Of a stretch of 21,570 bases of DNA, positions 1-6,860 are shown piece after piece; the first letter of the stretch is position 1, and each line of letters starts with the position of its first letter. A program made the position numbers and the translations under genes. The notes under the pieces were generated by a model. It saw only the letters and a program-made list of their open reading frames with translations. It searched no databases and had not been told where the DNA came from. The stretch spans positions 1 to 21,570 of IMG/VR virus record IMGVR_UViG_3300036832_000332, one strand, 5' to 3'. This stretch comes from a virus.

Positions 1-487
1 CCGCGTCGGCGAAGAGATCCGGCGCCTCGACGTCGGGCAGATCGGCGGCCTCGACGACGATGTGCGCCGACGGGGGCCGCGCGCCGCTCGTGTAGACCTT
101 GCGCGCGTGGAGATCGACGACTTGTTTATCGTCGACGAATACCACGCCCGTGAGCCCGTCGCCGATGGCGCGTACGAGTTTGTCGAGATCGGGTTGTTTC
201 GTGTGATGGTGCACTTTTTTCGGGAGCGACTCGGGGCGCGGCATCCGAAACGTGACCGTGAGCACGACCGGCCCGAGAAAGAGTTCGCCGCCGACGACGG
301 TTTGCGCTTGCTCGGCGACGACTTGCCGCCAGCCGCGTACCTTCGGGTTGTCGTGCGTCACGATGGCGCGCGGCGCGCGTCGTTGTCGCACGGCGGCTTT
401 TGCCCACGCGAACGGGACGAACGCGGTCGCACTCCCTTGCGGTTGCGGCACGCCGAGCACGGTGAACGCGACGCGTCGCCGGATCAC
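1..487 (-). CDS. rusA: RusA-family Holliday-junction resolvase, cut by the left window edge
   Basis: RusA enzymes are small dimeric nucleases that cut Holliday junctions during phage recombination and replication. I translated this frame by hand because it starts with GTG (485-487) and runs off the window without a stop; 162 codons are visible. The N-terminus reads FTVLGVPQPQGSATAFVP, the typical RusA opening. Near residues 98-123 is the family core QPDLDKLVRAIGDGL followed by VFVDDKQV. It contains D100, D102, K103 and the D119/D120 pair, matching the known catalytic Asp/Lys set of E. coli RusA. The GTG overlaps the TGA of the gene upstream as GTGA, which supports this start and translational coupling. 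The acidic tail after residue 146 probably ends shortly beyond position 1. I am confident of the family; the exact C-terminus is not visible. Confidence 0.92.
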   Translation of the reverse strand, partial: MIRRRVAFTVLGVPQPQGSATAFVPFAWAKAAVRQRRAPRAIVTHDNPKVRGWRQVVAEQAQTVVGGELFLGPVVLTVTFRMPRPESLPKKVHHHTKQPDLDKLVRAIGDGLTGVVFVDDKQVVDLHARKVYTSGARPPSAHIVVEAADLPDVEAPDLFADA

Positions 488-729
488 GCGCGACGGGCTC
501 CGACCGCTTTCAGCGCCGCCGCGCGTGCCGTCGCGACCGTGCGACGGGCCGCGACCGCTTTCAACGCCGCCGCGCGAGCCGTCTCGACCGTCCACCGATG
601 CCCGCGCTCGGATCGCACCGATGCGAGGCCGCCGAGCCGCGCGAGCCGTACCCGCTCCGCTCGCGGGAGCCGCGCGAGCCGTCCAAGGATCCACACGCAA
701 CGGTGCTCGGGTTTGATGATGTTTCTCAT
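484..729 (-). CDS. Small basic alanine-rich protein with a 17-residue tandem repeat
   Basis: This 81-residue protein has no function I recognise. It is rich in Arg and Ala. Its C-terminal half consists of two copies of a 17-residue unit, TVETARAAALKAVAARR and TVATARAAALKAVGARR, which probably form two amphipathic helices. The segment LARLGGLASVRSERGH before them resembles the short Gly-Gly-containing helical repeats of small nucleic-acid-binding phage proteins, but this is only a resemblance. The ATG (727-729) overlaps the TGA of the DpdA-like gene as ATGA, and its own TGA overlaps the GTG of rusA. It therefore sits tightly inside the early operon. A DNA-binding accessory role is possible; I would not go further. 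Confidence 0.7.
   Translation of the reverse strand: MRNIIKPEHRCVWILGRLARLPRAERVRLARLGGLASVRSERGHRWTVETARAAALKAVAARRTVATARAAALKAVGARRA
491..592. repeat. 51-bp imperfect tandem duplication
   Basis: Two adjacent 51-bp units, each beginning CGACGGGC and containing CGACCGCTTTCA, differ at only a few positions. They lie in frame and create the two 17-residue units of the small basic protein encoded on the minus strand. An in-frame duplication is the simplest explanation. Confidence 0.8.
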
Positions 730-1340
730 AAATCGAATTCCGGTTGCTTATCGATCTCGCCGTGCCACGCGTCGATCATCGGGATCCGCGTGTCGGGATA
801 GCGCGAGAACCCCGAACCGTCGATAGAATCCGCGCCCGCCTTGCGCGCGAGTTCGTACCGCCGTTTGCCGTTCACGCGACCCCAATGCACCCATACGTCG
901 CGCGCTTTCGCGACTCCGCATAGATCCCGCGCCGCCGTACTCACTTTGAACGCGGTCGTCCCGCCGATGAATAAGCACCCGATTTCCGGCCACGGCACGC
1001 GGTCGGGTGTGATGCCGTCTTGCGCGACGAACGCCGCCGGAAATCCGACCCCGCGAATCACGCGCGACCAAAACGGCCACCGTGCGAGCGTCGAGGCCGC
1101 ATCACCGACGAAATCCGGCGCGGCGACGAACAAGCACCCCGGGCAGTCGGCGAACCGCTCCAACATCCGTACGAACGCGCCCTCGTCGAACCCCTTAAAC
1201 GCGCCGTTATCCATTGCCCATCGGCCGGGTTCTAATTTCAACGAGGCCGGGTTGCCCCAATGGCGCGGCTCGATGAGATCGCCGACGTTCTCGTCGCGCG
1301 GATAGCGCGTCGCGCCGGATACCAACAACAACAAACTCAT
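726..1340 (-). CDS. DpdA/TGT-like transglycosylase, possible 7-deazaguanine DNA modification
   Basis: This 204-residue protein looks like a compact member of the tRNA-guanine transglycosylase superfamily, as found in phage DpdA proteins that insert 7-deazaguanines (preQ0 and related bases) into DNA. Visible motifs are MDNGAFKGF (D44, position of the TGT D-GGF substrate-pocket motif), APDFVGD (74-80), FIGGTTAFK (124-132, like the TGT YxxGGLxxGE strand), VHWGRVN (151-157), and GADSIDGSGFSRYPD (169-183). In the last motif D174 is the likely nucleophile. It is much shorter than bacterial TGT and lacks a C-terminal zinc site, as in actinophage homologs often annotated queuine tRNA-ribosyltransferase-like. 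ATG (1338-1340) is preceded by AGAGGCG and overlaps the upstream TGA as ATGA. No preQ0 synthesis genes (folE, queD, queE, queC) are in this window. The family call is good; a DNA rather than tRNA substrate is inferred. Confidence 0.8.
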   Translation of the reverse strand: MSLLLLVSGATRYPRDENVGDLIEPRHWGNPASLKLEPGRWAMDNGAFKGFDEGAFVRMLERFADCPGCLFVAAPDFVGDAASTLARWPFWSRVIRGVGFPAAFVAQDGITPDRVPWPEIGCLFIGGTTAFKVSTAARDLCGVAKARDVWVHWGRVNGKRRYELARKAGADSIDGSGFSRYPDTRIPMIDAWHGEIDKQPEFDL

Positions 1341-2137
1341 GCACGCCTCTTGAATCGCCCGTCGGCGTAATCGATGGCGTCGAACGCTGCCGCGAGCGCG
1401 TCGCCGACGGGGTACGCGAATCCTTGCCGCGCGAGCCGTACTTTCACGCCCTCGATCCAATTGTCGAAACCGCCGTGCGGATCGGATCGCATCTCGGCGC
1501 GGATCATCGAGCACAGGATCCGGTGCGTCGGGTTCTTTTTTTCGTTTTCTTTGCGTGTCCGAATTCCGCGCGCGGAGCGTGCGGTTATTCCACTGTCGGT
1601 ACTAACAACCCGTACGGTACGAAGAGAGATCGTCTTGTCCGTGGTACGTGGATCCGTGGTACGTGGATCGCGCGCGCGCGAGTCTCGGTGGGAGTCTTGA
1701 CCGGACACCCCGCCGGACACGTGTCCGTGGCCGGACAACCCGCAACTCTGTGATGCCGTGCGGAGTTTGTCGCTAAACCGACCATTACCGGCGTGCCGTT
1801 GTCGGCGTTTTTCGTCGCGCCATCGTTGTCGATCCCGTTTAATTTTCGCGGAGCTTTTGTTGTGATCGTGATAGTCGTGGATGCGGAACCCGCGCGGACA
1901 TTTGTGCCATAACTTTGCGCGGACAAGGGCGGTTGCGACGCTCAGCGGATCGGCCACGAGGCCGCACGCCTTGACGTACTCGGTCGGCACGAATCCGTCG
2001 GTGAGATGATGCCGCGAGTACCCGAGCCCGCCGACGTACACCGAGAGCGCGCACCCGCGCCCATTGTCGCCGCCGACGACCGCGCCCGCGCGGAGCATTT
2101 TCGGATGGTTCGCGATCTCGTCGTCGAGATAGATCAC
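1337..2137 (-). CDS. Phage replisome-organizer-like replication protein
   Basis: The 266-residue product has the layout of phage replication initiator or organizer proteins. The N-terminal domain (about 1-110) opens with MIYLDDEIANHPKML and contains LTDGFVPTEYV and a GFRIHDYHDHNKS segment. It looks like the winged-helix opening domain common in actinophage and siphophage replication proteins. A basic, low-complexity linker follows (about 115-205, rich in Arg, Ser, Thr and Asp), then a C-terminal helical domain (about 208-266, ILCSMIRAEMRSDPHGGFDNWIEG) that could contact a helicase or loader. The start is GTG (2135-2137), fused as GTGA to the stop of the small gene upstream, with GAGGG about 6 bases before it. 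The linker DNA carries two copies of GTGGTACGTGGATC at 1638-1666. The role is inferred from domain style and from neighbouring recombination genes. Confidence 0.7.
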   Translation of the reverse strand: MIYLDDEIANHPKMLRAGAVVGGDNGRGCALSVYVGGLGYSRHHLTDGFVPTEYVKACGLVADPLSVATALVRAKLWHKCPRGFRIHDYHDHNKSSAKIKRDRQRWRDEKRRQRHAGNGRFSDKLRTASQSCGLSGHGHVSGGVSGQDSHRDSRARDPRTTDPRTTDKTISLRTVRVVSTDSGITARSARGIRTRKENEKKNPTHRILCSMIRAEMRSDPHGGFDNWIEGVKVRLARQGFAYPVGDALAAAFDAIDYADGRFKRRA

Positions 2138-2319
2138 GCGCGCGCCCTCAGCACGGCGCCGACCGAATCGATCACGGCGCCGATGCGCCGCGTCATCTCG
2201 AATTTGATCACGAGCATCGCGGGATCGTTCGGGAGTCGGTCGACCTGTTCGGCGAGCCCTTGCAAGGCGTCGACGAGCGCGGCGAATTCGTTACGAATAA
2301 GTTGATCGGTCAATGGCAT
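2134..2319 (-). CDS. Small helical protein of unknown function
   Basis: This 61-residue protein is predicted to be largely helical. The segment LIRNEFAALVDALQGLAEQV shows regular hydrophobic spacing and could form a short coiled coil. I do not recognise a family. The chosen ATG (2317-2319) lies five bases after the Cas4-like gene's stop and has GGGTGA upstream as a ribosome site. The longer reading of this frame runs over the Cas4-like gene and is a shadow. Its TGA overlaps the GTG of the replication protein gene, so it is coupled within the early operon. Confidence 0.7.
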   Translation of the reverse strand: MPLTDQLIRNEFAALVDALQGLAEQVDRLPNDPAMLVIKFEMTRRIGAVIDSVGAVLRARA

Positions 2320-2323
2320 GACG

Positions 2324-3334
2324 TCACCCGTGTTTGATGATTTGCAGCGTGAACCGCCCGTGCGGATCGACGCGCGTGTATTGGGTTTTGACGGCGGGCG
2401 GGAGTTCGAGCCGCGATTGCTTGCCCCACGCGCCGCGAATCTCGAATTTGCCGACGACGCCGCGCGTGATGCCGCGCAACCGGTGTTTGAGTTCGCTATC
2501 GAGTTCGTTGAACGCCTTGCCCGGTGTCCGCAATTCCTCGCGGCGTTCGAGTGCGGCCTCAAGCTCGGGATCGTTCAACACGGCGAGCGTATCGGTTGCG
2601 CTCAGCGGCGGGTCGCACGTGCCGCCGAAGAACGGGCAACGGTGCATACATTCGTCGGGATCGCCGTCGAGATAGTCGGGCAGCGTGCCCGCCGCGACGT
2701 GATCGAGCACGGCCTCGGCGCGGGTGAGAAACGTCTCGACGAGTTCGAGGTGCGGATCGAGTTCGACGGGGATCAATTTCGGCACGCCGCTCCGGTCGAG
2801 GACGAACAACCCGAACGGCACAGCGGCGCCGAACATATACGCGAGCAGTTGATACGCCGCCGTTGCGGTCCACGGCGACTCGAGCACATCGGCGAATCGT
2901 TCGATCCGGTCGACGACGTACGGCGACCACGCCTTGACCTCGATAGGCGCACGCACGGTGCCGAGTTCGAGAAACGCGTCGACCTTGCCGGTGATCGCCG
3001 AACGCGATTTGCGATCCCGCAGTACGAACCGCTGTTGCTGATTCGTGATCACGAACGGCGGCTCGGCGTTGCGCCCGACTTTCACGAGGTCGGCGAGAAT
3101 GTCGCGCTCGCGGTCGATGCCGCGCCCGATGCGCGCGATCACGTCGGCGTCGAATGCGGGTTGCTGGTCGGGCACGGTCAACTCGTACACCATGCGCCGC
3201 TCGCACACGCGGAACGCCGAGGCGTACACCGCGTCGTGCGGTGTGCGCGTGGTGCGGTGCGCTTCGAGATCGGATCGCCATGCGCGGTCGAGGCGCCCGA
3301 CGAGATCGGCGGCATCAGTGATCGTGGTGGTCAT
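2324..3334 (-). CDS. Cas4/RecB-like PD-(D/E)XK nuclease with four-cysteine iron-sulfur pattern
   Basis: The 336-residue product has the nuclease core of Cas4, AddB and RecB-type exonucleases. It contains GKVDAFLE (D119), APIEVKAW (E132 and K134) and QLLAY (Q162-Y166), the D, ExK and QxxxY motifs in the right order and spacing. C44 (FRVCERRMVYE) together with C229, C233 and C240 (ECMHRCPFFGGTC) match the four cysteines that hold a 4Fe-4S cluster in Cas4-like enzymes. Phage relatives act as DNA end-resection exonucleases that feed an annealing protein. No Cas1, Cas2 or CRISPR array is present, so a CRISPR adaptation role is unlikely. ATG 3332-3334 has GAAAGG upstream and overlaps the preceding TGA as ATGA. 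An in-frame upstream extension to 3601 is rejected because it covers the neighbouring gene. Confidence 0.88.
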   Translation of the reverse strand: MTTTITDAADLVGRLDRAWRSDLEAHRTTRTPHDAVYASAFRVCERRMVYELTVPDQQPAFDADVIARIGRGIDRERDILADLVKVGRNAEPPFVITNQQQRFVLRDRKSRSAITGKVDAFLELGTVRAPIEVKAWSPYVVDRIERFADVLESPWTATAAYQLLAYMFGAAVPFGLFVLDRSGVPKLIPVELDPHLELVETFLTRAEAVLDHVAAGTLPDYLDGDPDECMHRCPFFGGTCDPPLSATDTLAVLNDPELEAALERREELRTPGKAFNELDSELKHRLRGITRGVVGKFEIRGAWGKQSRLELPPAVKTQYTRVDPHGRFTLQIIKHG

Positions 3335-3816
3335 AACGCGGAACCTTTCGGCAGTTCGGGATCGAGTTCCGATTGCGGGATCGCGTACGTCGGCCCGTGC
3401 CCGAGGTCGACGACCCGCGCGAACGCGAAATACGTGAGCGCGTCGATCCATCCCGCGAACCGAAACGCGGGAAACGCGCCGACCATGAGCGCGTAGAGAT
3501 CGGCGTCGCCCGGTTTGTGCTGGAGCACGAGCAGATCCGAGGCGGTGCGCGGGGCCGATTTCACATCGACCCGCCGCCGATCCGGCAAGTGACAATCGCA
3601 CCCGCCGCGCCTCGGGGTCGTCGTGAGGTCCGGGTACACGTTGAGCAACCGCGCGAACGCTAACTCGGCGCCGACGCCGTCGAGGTGAATGTCGAGATCG
3701 GATCGGGCGGTGCGGCGTTGATTGACGACGCGCGCCGCACAGTTGCGCGCCTGTCGCTGTTCGGCGAGGTACCGCGCGACGCGTTGCTCGTCGTCGTCGA
3801 GCATCACGGCGATCAT
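3331..3816 (-). CDS. Putative PD-(D/E)XK-type nuclease
   Basis: The 161-residue protein shows the bare elements of a small PD-(D/E)XK fold: an N-terminal helix with GVGAELAFARLL (E51), then GGCDCHLPDRRRVDVKSA, giving D74 and D84-V-K86. The tail contains YAIPQSELDPELPKG, which resembles the end of phage-encoded VSR- or VRR-like nucleases. These residues are consistent with a metal-dependent nuclease, but the family is not certain. The start was placed at ATG 3814-3816 because it overlaps the upstream TGA as ATGA; the longer ATG at 3882 would intrude into the neighbouring gene. It lies directly before the Cas4-like nuclease gene, and the two are coupled by an ATGA overlap. It may act in the same recombination or repair step, or protect the phage by cutting other DNA; both are inference. 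Confidence 0.6.
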   Translation of the reverse strand: MIAVMLDDDEQRVARYLAEQRQARNCAARVVNQRRTARSDLDIHLDGVGAELAFARLLNVYPDLTTTPRRGGCDCHLPDRRRVDVKSAPRTASDLLVLQHKPGDADLYALMVGAFPAFRFAGWIDALTYFAFARVVDLGHGPTYAIPQSELDPELPKGSAL

Positions 3817-4037
3817 TTCAATGTCCGTTCTGTTCCGAAAATCGCAACGCCGTCGGCGTCGAAATCGGAACGATGGAACCATGAGCCGTACTTGTGGAGT
3901 GTCTCGATCACGGCGTTCGTCGCCGCGTCGCGGGCACTGTCGCGGCGTCGAGGCTCGAACCGTTTCCGCAAGACGGCGTCGGCGATGGCGCGCGCGAGTT
4001 CGAGCGTCGTTGGGTCGCGTCGAAAGCGTTTCGCCAT
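3813..4037 (-). CDS. Small basic protein of unknown function
   Basis: This 74-residue protein, MAKRFRRDPTTLELARAIAD onward, is basic and probably helical in its first 50 residues, with a short YGSWFHRSDFDADGVAIF segment near the end. I recognise no family. The ATG (4035-4037) directly abuts the TAA of the preceding gene, and its TGA overlaps the next start as ATGA. This places it firmly within the operon. Nothing else can be said about its role. Confidence 0.65.
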   Translation of the reverse strand: MAKRFRRDPTTLELARAIADAVLRKRFEPRRRDSARDAATNAVIETLHKYGSWFHRSDFDADGVAIFGTERTLK

Positions 4038-4508
4038 TTACGCCGCCGAGATCCGCTTGAGAACGGACTCGACCGATTCGCCGTCGCTGGCAGCTTTGAT
4101 TACGTCGTCGGGATCAAACGTCCGTCCGGTCTGTTCGGCACACAGCGCGGCGATCTCGCGGGTGCGATGGAACATTTCGCGGCCTCGCCGCGCCATCTCG
4201 TACGCCCACTTGACGAAATCGGGGAACTCTAATTGTTCGGGTTCGCGGTATTCACCGTTGAGACTAACCGCCTTCGGATTGCCTTCTGCATCTCTCGTTC
4301 GGAGCGCGGTACGGACGCCGTTCACGAGACTTTGCTCGCCCCATTTCAACCACTCCGCAGCGGTCGCAATCCTCTTGACCGTCTTACAAATCGTTTGAAT
4401 GTCCCGCTTGCCGAGCGGCAGCGTTTCCAAGACGATGGCGACGACGGCATTAATGGATCGCGTTTCGTCCGGCAATTCCGGTTGTTTCGACGTCCGTCGT
4501 GTGCTCAT
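4038..4508 (-). CDS. Early-operon protein of unknown function
   Basis: The 156-residue product starts MSTRRTSKQPELPDETRSIN. It has a mixed, mostly helical sequence, including KRDIQTICKTVKRIATAAEWLKWGEQSLVNGV. No catalytic or metal-binding motif is evident. The start at ATG 4506-4508 was chosen because a strong GGAGGAAAT ribosome site lies just upstream and because it overlaps the previous TGA as ATGA; the longer frame up to 4640 is over the neighbouring gene. The C-terminal EQTGRTFDPDDVIKAASDGE region could be a small domain. Its position between a GELL-motif protein and nuclease genes suggests a replication or recombination accessory role, by context only. Confidence 0.65.
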   Translation of the reverse strand: MSTRRTSKQPELPDETRSINAVVAIVLETLPLGKRDIQTICKTVKRIATAAEWLKWGEQSLVNGVRTALRTRDAEGNPKAVSLNGEYREPEQLEFPDFVKWAYEMARRGREMFHRTREIAALCAEQTGRTFDPDDVIKAASDGESVESVLKRISAA

Positions 4509-5227
4509 ACGGATTTCCTCCTTGGGCGGCGCGTGGCTTCTTCTACGCGCGCAATCGCGTCTCGGGCATTGCGGCACGACAGCGCGAGCGCAGTACGTTC
4601 GACGGCGAGTTCGTCGTCGATCATGGGGAAATGATTCCAACGAATCGCCTCAATCGCAGCGGGCGCGAGTTCGGCGACGCGATCACAGGCGGTCTTGAAT
4701 CGGTCAACGTCTTTCCACCCATCGTCGGGCGTTCGCATCGCGTGCGGATCGATCTCACGCATCACGCTTTCACGCGTCACGGCAATTTTGCGTTCAGTTG
4801 CAGTCCGCGCGGCATTGCCGAGCGCGCGCTCGAACCGACCACCCGAGACGGACGCGAGCCGTTGAAACGTCGAGGACTCGTTCAACGTGATCCCTTGATC
4901 CTCAAGAGTTGGAAACCGATCAACGTCGCTGATCGGTTTTGGTCGGCCGCCTTTGTTCATATCCTGCACGGCGAGTAACTCTCCGACGCGCCGTTCGGCG
5001 CGAATCCGCATAGTGCTCGCGGCGACGACTGCCTCATGACTGAGATCGCGCACTTTGATCGCGTGTTCTAGAGTCGAGATTGCCGCGAGCACGTCTCGTG
5101 CGTCCGTGACCGACACCGCGCGTGCGAGCGCCTCGCGCGCTTTCTCGCACATCGCGAGCACAGCGGCGACAGGATGTGCAGCGTCTTTGATGATGCCGAC
5201 GGTACGTTGTACGAGATCGTCAGACAT
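4505..5227 (-). CDS. Phage protein with RAERRVGELL / GGRP motif, DNA-related by context
   Basis: This 240-residue protein carries a pattern common in phage and plasmid proteins of unknown function. It has a long helix ending STMRIRAERRVGELLAVQDM, then NKGGRPKP, then PTLEDQGITLNESSTFQRLASV. In other genomes this block is often found next to, or fused in front of, DNA methyltransferases and ParB-like proteins, and it may be a helix-turn-helix-type DNA-binding module. Here no methyltransferase or ParB catalytic motif follows; the C-terminal 80 residues are helical and basic at the end (EEATRRPRRKSV). The start at 5227 shares one base with the preceding stop (TGATG), and the gene ends in an ATGA overlap. 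A DNA-binding role is a guess supported only by the motif and operon. Confidence 0.7.
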   Translation of the reverse strand: MSDDLVQRTVGIIKDAAHPVAAVLAMCEKAREALARAVSVTDARDVLAAISTLEHAIKVRDLSHEAVVAASTMRIRAERRVGELLAVQDMNKGGRPKPISDVDRFPTLEDQGITLNESSTFQRLASVSGGRFERALGNAARTATERKIAVTRESVMREIDPHAMRTPDDGWKDVDRFKTACDRVAELAPAAIEAIRWNHFPMIDDELAVERTALALSCRNARDAIARVEEATRRPRRKSV

Positions 5228-5490
5228 CAGCGCCCCCTCTTGCGTCGCACGCGGCGACGACGTGCGCGCGGCGGCGGCTTGAATACTACGGTGTCGGTTT
5301 CCGGCGGCTCGGTTGCCGGGGTCGGCGGCGCGTCGACGAGTTCCGGCAGCGCACCCGACAACGTAAGCTCGATGAATTCGAGCCGCGCGATCTCGTCACG
5401 GAGTCGGTGGATTTCCTCGCGCACGCCGATGAGCGCGAACGGACGGAGATCGGGGAGCTTCACGCCCCGGACGTGTACGCCCCCGATCAT
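5227..5490 (-). CDS. Small coiled-coil protein with a basic tail
   Basis: The 87-residue product has a short N-terminal strand region (MIGGVHVRGVKLPD), then a heptad-like helix (VREEIHRLRDEIARLEFIEL, about 27-46) suited to dimerisation. A proline-rich linker (VDAPPTPATEPPE) follows, and then a very basic tail (PPRARRRRVRRKRGR). The tail suggests nucleic-acid binding. The start at ATG 5488-5490 overlaps the upstream TGA as ATGA; the longer reading up to 5682 is a shadow of the zinc-finger gene. No family is recognised. Confidence 0.65.
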   Translation of the reverse strand: MIGGVHVRGVKLPDLRPFALIGVREEIHRLRDEIARLEFIELTLSGALPELVDAPPTPATEPPETDTVVFKPPPRARRRRVRRKRGR

Positions 5491-6434
5491 TCGTCGTCCT
5501 CGCCGGGCTCGCGCTCGCGCGTCTTGCCGTTGCCGAATACCTCGTCGACTGGCGGCGGCGCCGTCGGCGCGCCCGTGAATCCCGCCGCCTGTGCGGGCGT
5601 GAGTTTCGCGGGGTGATCCGCGATCCATTTGTCGGCGGGCACGATGAATTTTTTGTCGGGGTGTTTCGAGTAGTTCGGGCATCCGTAGAACGCCCCTCGG
5701 TCACCCTTAGCGGGCCGGTAGACGCCGCGCGCCTTGCAATGCGGGCACACGGGCGGCTCGACGTCGGGCGCGTTGGCGGGCGCCGCGCCGAGCCGTTCGT
5801 CGCGCGAGCCGAATCCTTTTCCGTGCGGACATTGCGCGGTGCGTTTCGCCGTGTCCTTCCACACCTCGTCGACGAACTCGGCGGGGATCCCTTCGAGCCC
5901 CGCGAGCATCCGCGCCGCGCGTCCTTCGAGACTCGCTCGCGCCGCCTTGCGTACCGTGAGTTCGAGATCGACGCCGCTTTTCCCCTTGCAAAAATCCTCG
6001 GTCGAACTCCGGCCGCCCTCGACGTTCTCGATCACTTGTCCCGTGAGCCGTGAGCGCGCCGAGGCGCGTTGGATGTAATAGAACACTTTGGGATCGGCGG
6101 TCGGGATCCGTTCGGGCGTCCCGAGGTCGAACGTCTCGATCCCGATCACATCGCGAATCCGCCATGCCCCCTTGTTTTGGAGATACAACGTCACGCGCCC
6201 GTCGGGATCGCGGAACGCGACATAGTCGGCGGGGAACGTGGCCGCGACCATGATCCGCCGCGCCATGTCGAGCGACGCGCCGCGCCGTTGGATGTTCTCG
6301 ACGGCCCCGCCGGTCGCGGCAAGCTCGGTGATGTTCATCGGGACGCGCGCGATCCCGGCGGGGATCCGTTCGAGCGCGTGTTCGTCGTCGGGGTCGTCGT
6401 CGGGCAACTCGGCGTCGATGGGATCGTCGGACAT
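5487..6434 (-). CDS. Zinc-finger protein, possible single-strand annealing protein
   Basis: The 315-residue product has three parts. Residues 1-25 are acidic. Residues 33-192 form a globular domain with the segment LTVRKAARASLEGRAARMLAGLEGIPAEFVDEVW; its R-A-A-x-x-x-L-E-G-R-A pattern recalls Erf/Rad52-type and other phage annealing proteins. Residues 226-268 contain CPHC (C230, C233) and FYGCPNYSKHP (C252, H258), much like the topoisomerase-I type C4 zinc ribbon but with His in the fourth place. A proline-rich, acidic tail ends the protein. RBS AAAGGGG precedes ATG 6432-6434. Single-stranded DNA binding is well supported by the zinc-ribbon type; annealase activity is inferred from the tail of domain one and from the Cas4-like exonuclease in the same operon. 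A structure prediction would decide. Confidence 0.6.
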   Translation of the reverse strand: MSDDPIDAELPDDDPDDEHALERIPAGIARVPMNITELAATGGAVENIQRRGASLDMARRIMVAATFPADYVAFRDPDGRVTLYLQNKGAWRIRDVIGIETFDLGTPERIPTADPKVFYYIQRASARSRLTGQVIENVEGGRSSTEDFCKGKSGVDLELTVRKAARASLEGRAARMLAGLEGIPAEFVDEVWKDTAKRTAQCPHGKGFGSRDERLGAAPANAPDVEPPVCPHCKARGVYRPAKGDRGAFYGCPNYSKHPDKKFIVPADKWIADHPAKLTPAQAAGFTGAPTAPPPVDEVFGNGKTREREPGEDDE

Positions 6435-6453
6435 GAATGCCCCTTTCGTGATG

Positions 6454-6849
6454 TCAGCGGCGGCGACGCGGGCGGTCGTCGCCGAAACGTTTGACCGGCG
6501 GCGGCTCGGTCGAGCGGACGGCGGTGCCGAATTGCTCGGCGTCGCACCGTTCGCAGATCAATTCGCCGTCGCCGCGATGGTGAATGAACCGCAACCCGCA
6601 CGACGCGCAGATTTCGACGGCGTCACCGTCGGCGGGACCATCGACGACGATGCCGCCCAATTTGTCGGGGAATACCCACGTGTGCGACGCCTGCAACCGC
6701 GCGCCCGATTGATCGAGCGTTTGTAGACGCACCTTCCAATACTTGCGGCCGACGCGTGACTCGCACTCAAACAGCACGCCGCGCGGGCCGCCCGGCCCGC
6801 CCATGCGGACGCGGAGCCCGTGCCGATATCCCGAGGTGTCGCGCGGCAT
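6454..6849 (-). CDS. Zinc-ribbon protein of unknown function
   Basis: This 131-residue protein has an N-terminal beta-rich half (GVLFECESRVGRKYWKVRLQ, then HTWVFPDKLGGIVVDG) and a C-terminal zinc ribbon with C81-x2-C84 and C99-x2-C102 (EICASCGLRFIHHRGDGELI then CERC). It ends in an Arg-rich tail (RFGDDRPRRRR). It is probably a nucleic-acid-binding accessory protein. The ATG (6847-6849) has GGGGTG upstream; the stop is 19 bases before the next gene. It is the second gene of the leftward operon. No named family is recognised. Confidence 0.65.
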   Translation of the reverse strand: MPRDTSGYRHGLRVRMGGPGGPRGVLFECESRVGRKYWKVRLQTLDQSGARLQASHTWVFPDKLGGIVVDGPADGDAVEICASCGLRFIHHRGDGELICERCDAEQFGTAVRSTEPPPVKRFGDDRPRRRR

Positions 6850-6860
6850 AGCGCACCCCG

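Noticed and set aside
62-826. 254-residue plus-strand frame
   Set aside because: It is antisense to rusA, the repeat protein and part of the DpdA-like gene; composition is Arg/Ala shadow of high-GC DNA.
2324-3334. CRISPR adaptation role for the Cas4-like protein
   Set aside because: No repeats with spacers and no Cas1 or Cas2 are in the window; phage Cas4-like nucleases usually act in recombination.
2318-3496. 392-residue plus-strand frame
   Set aside because: Antisense to the Cas4-like gene, which has full catalytic motifs and a ribosome site.
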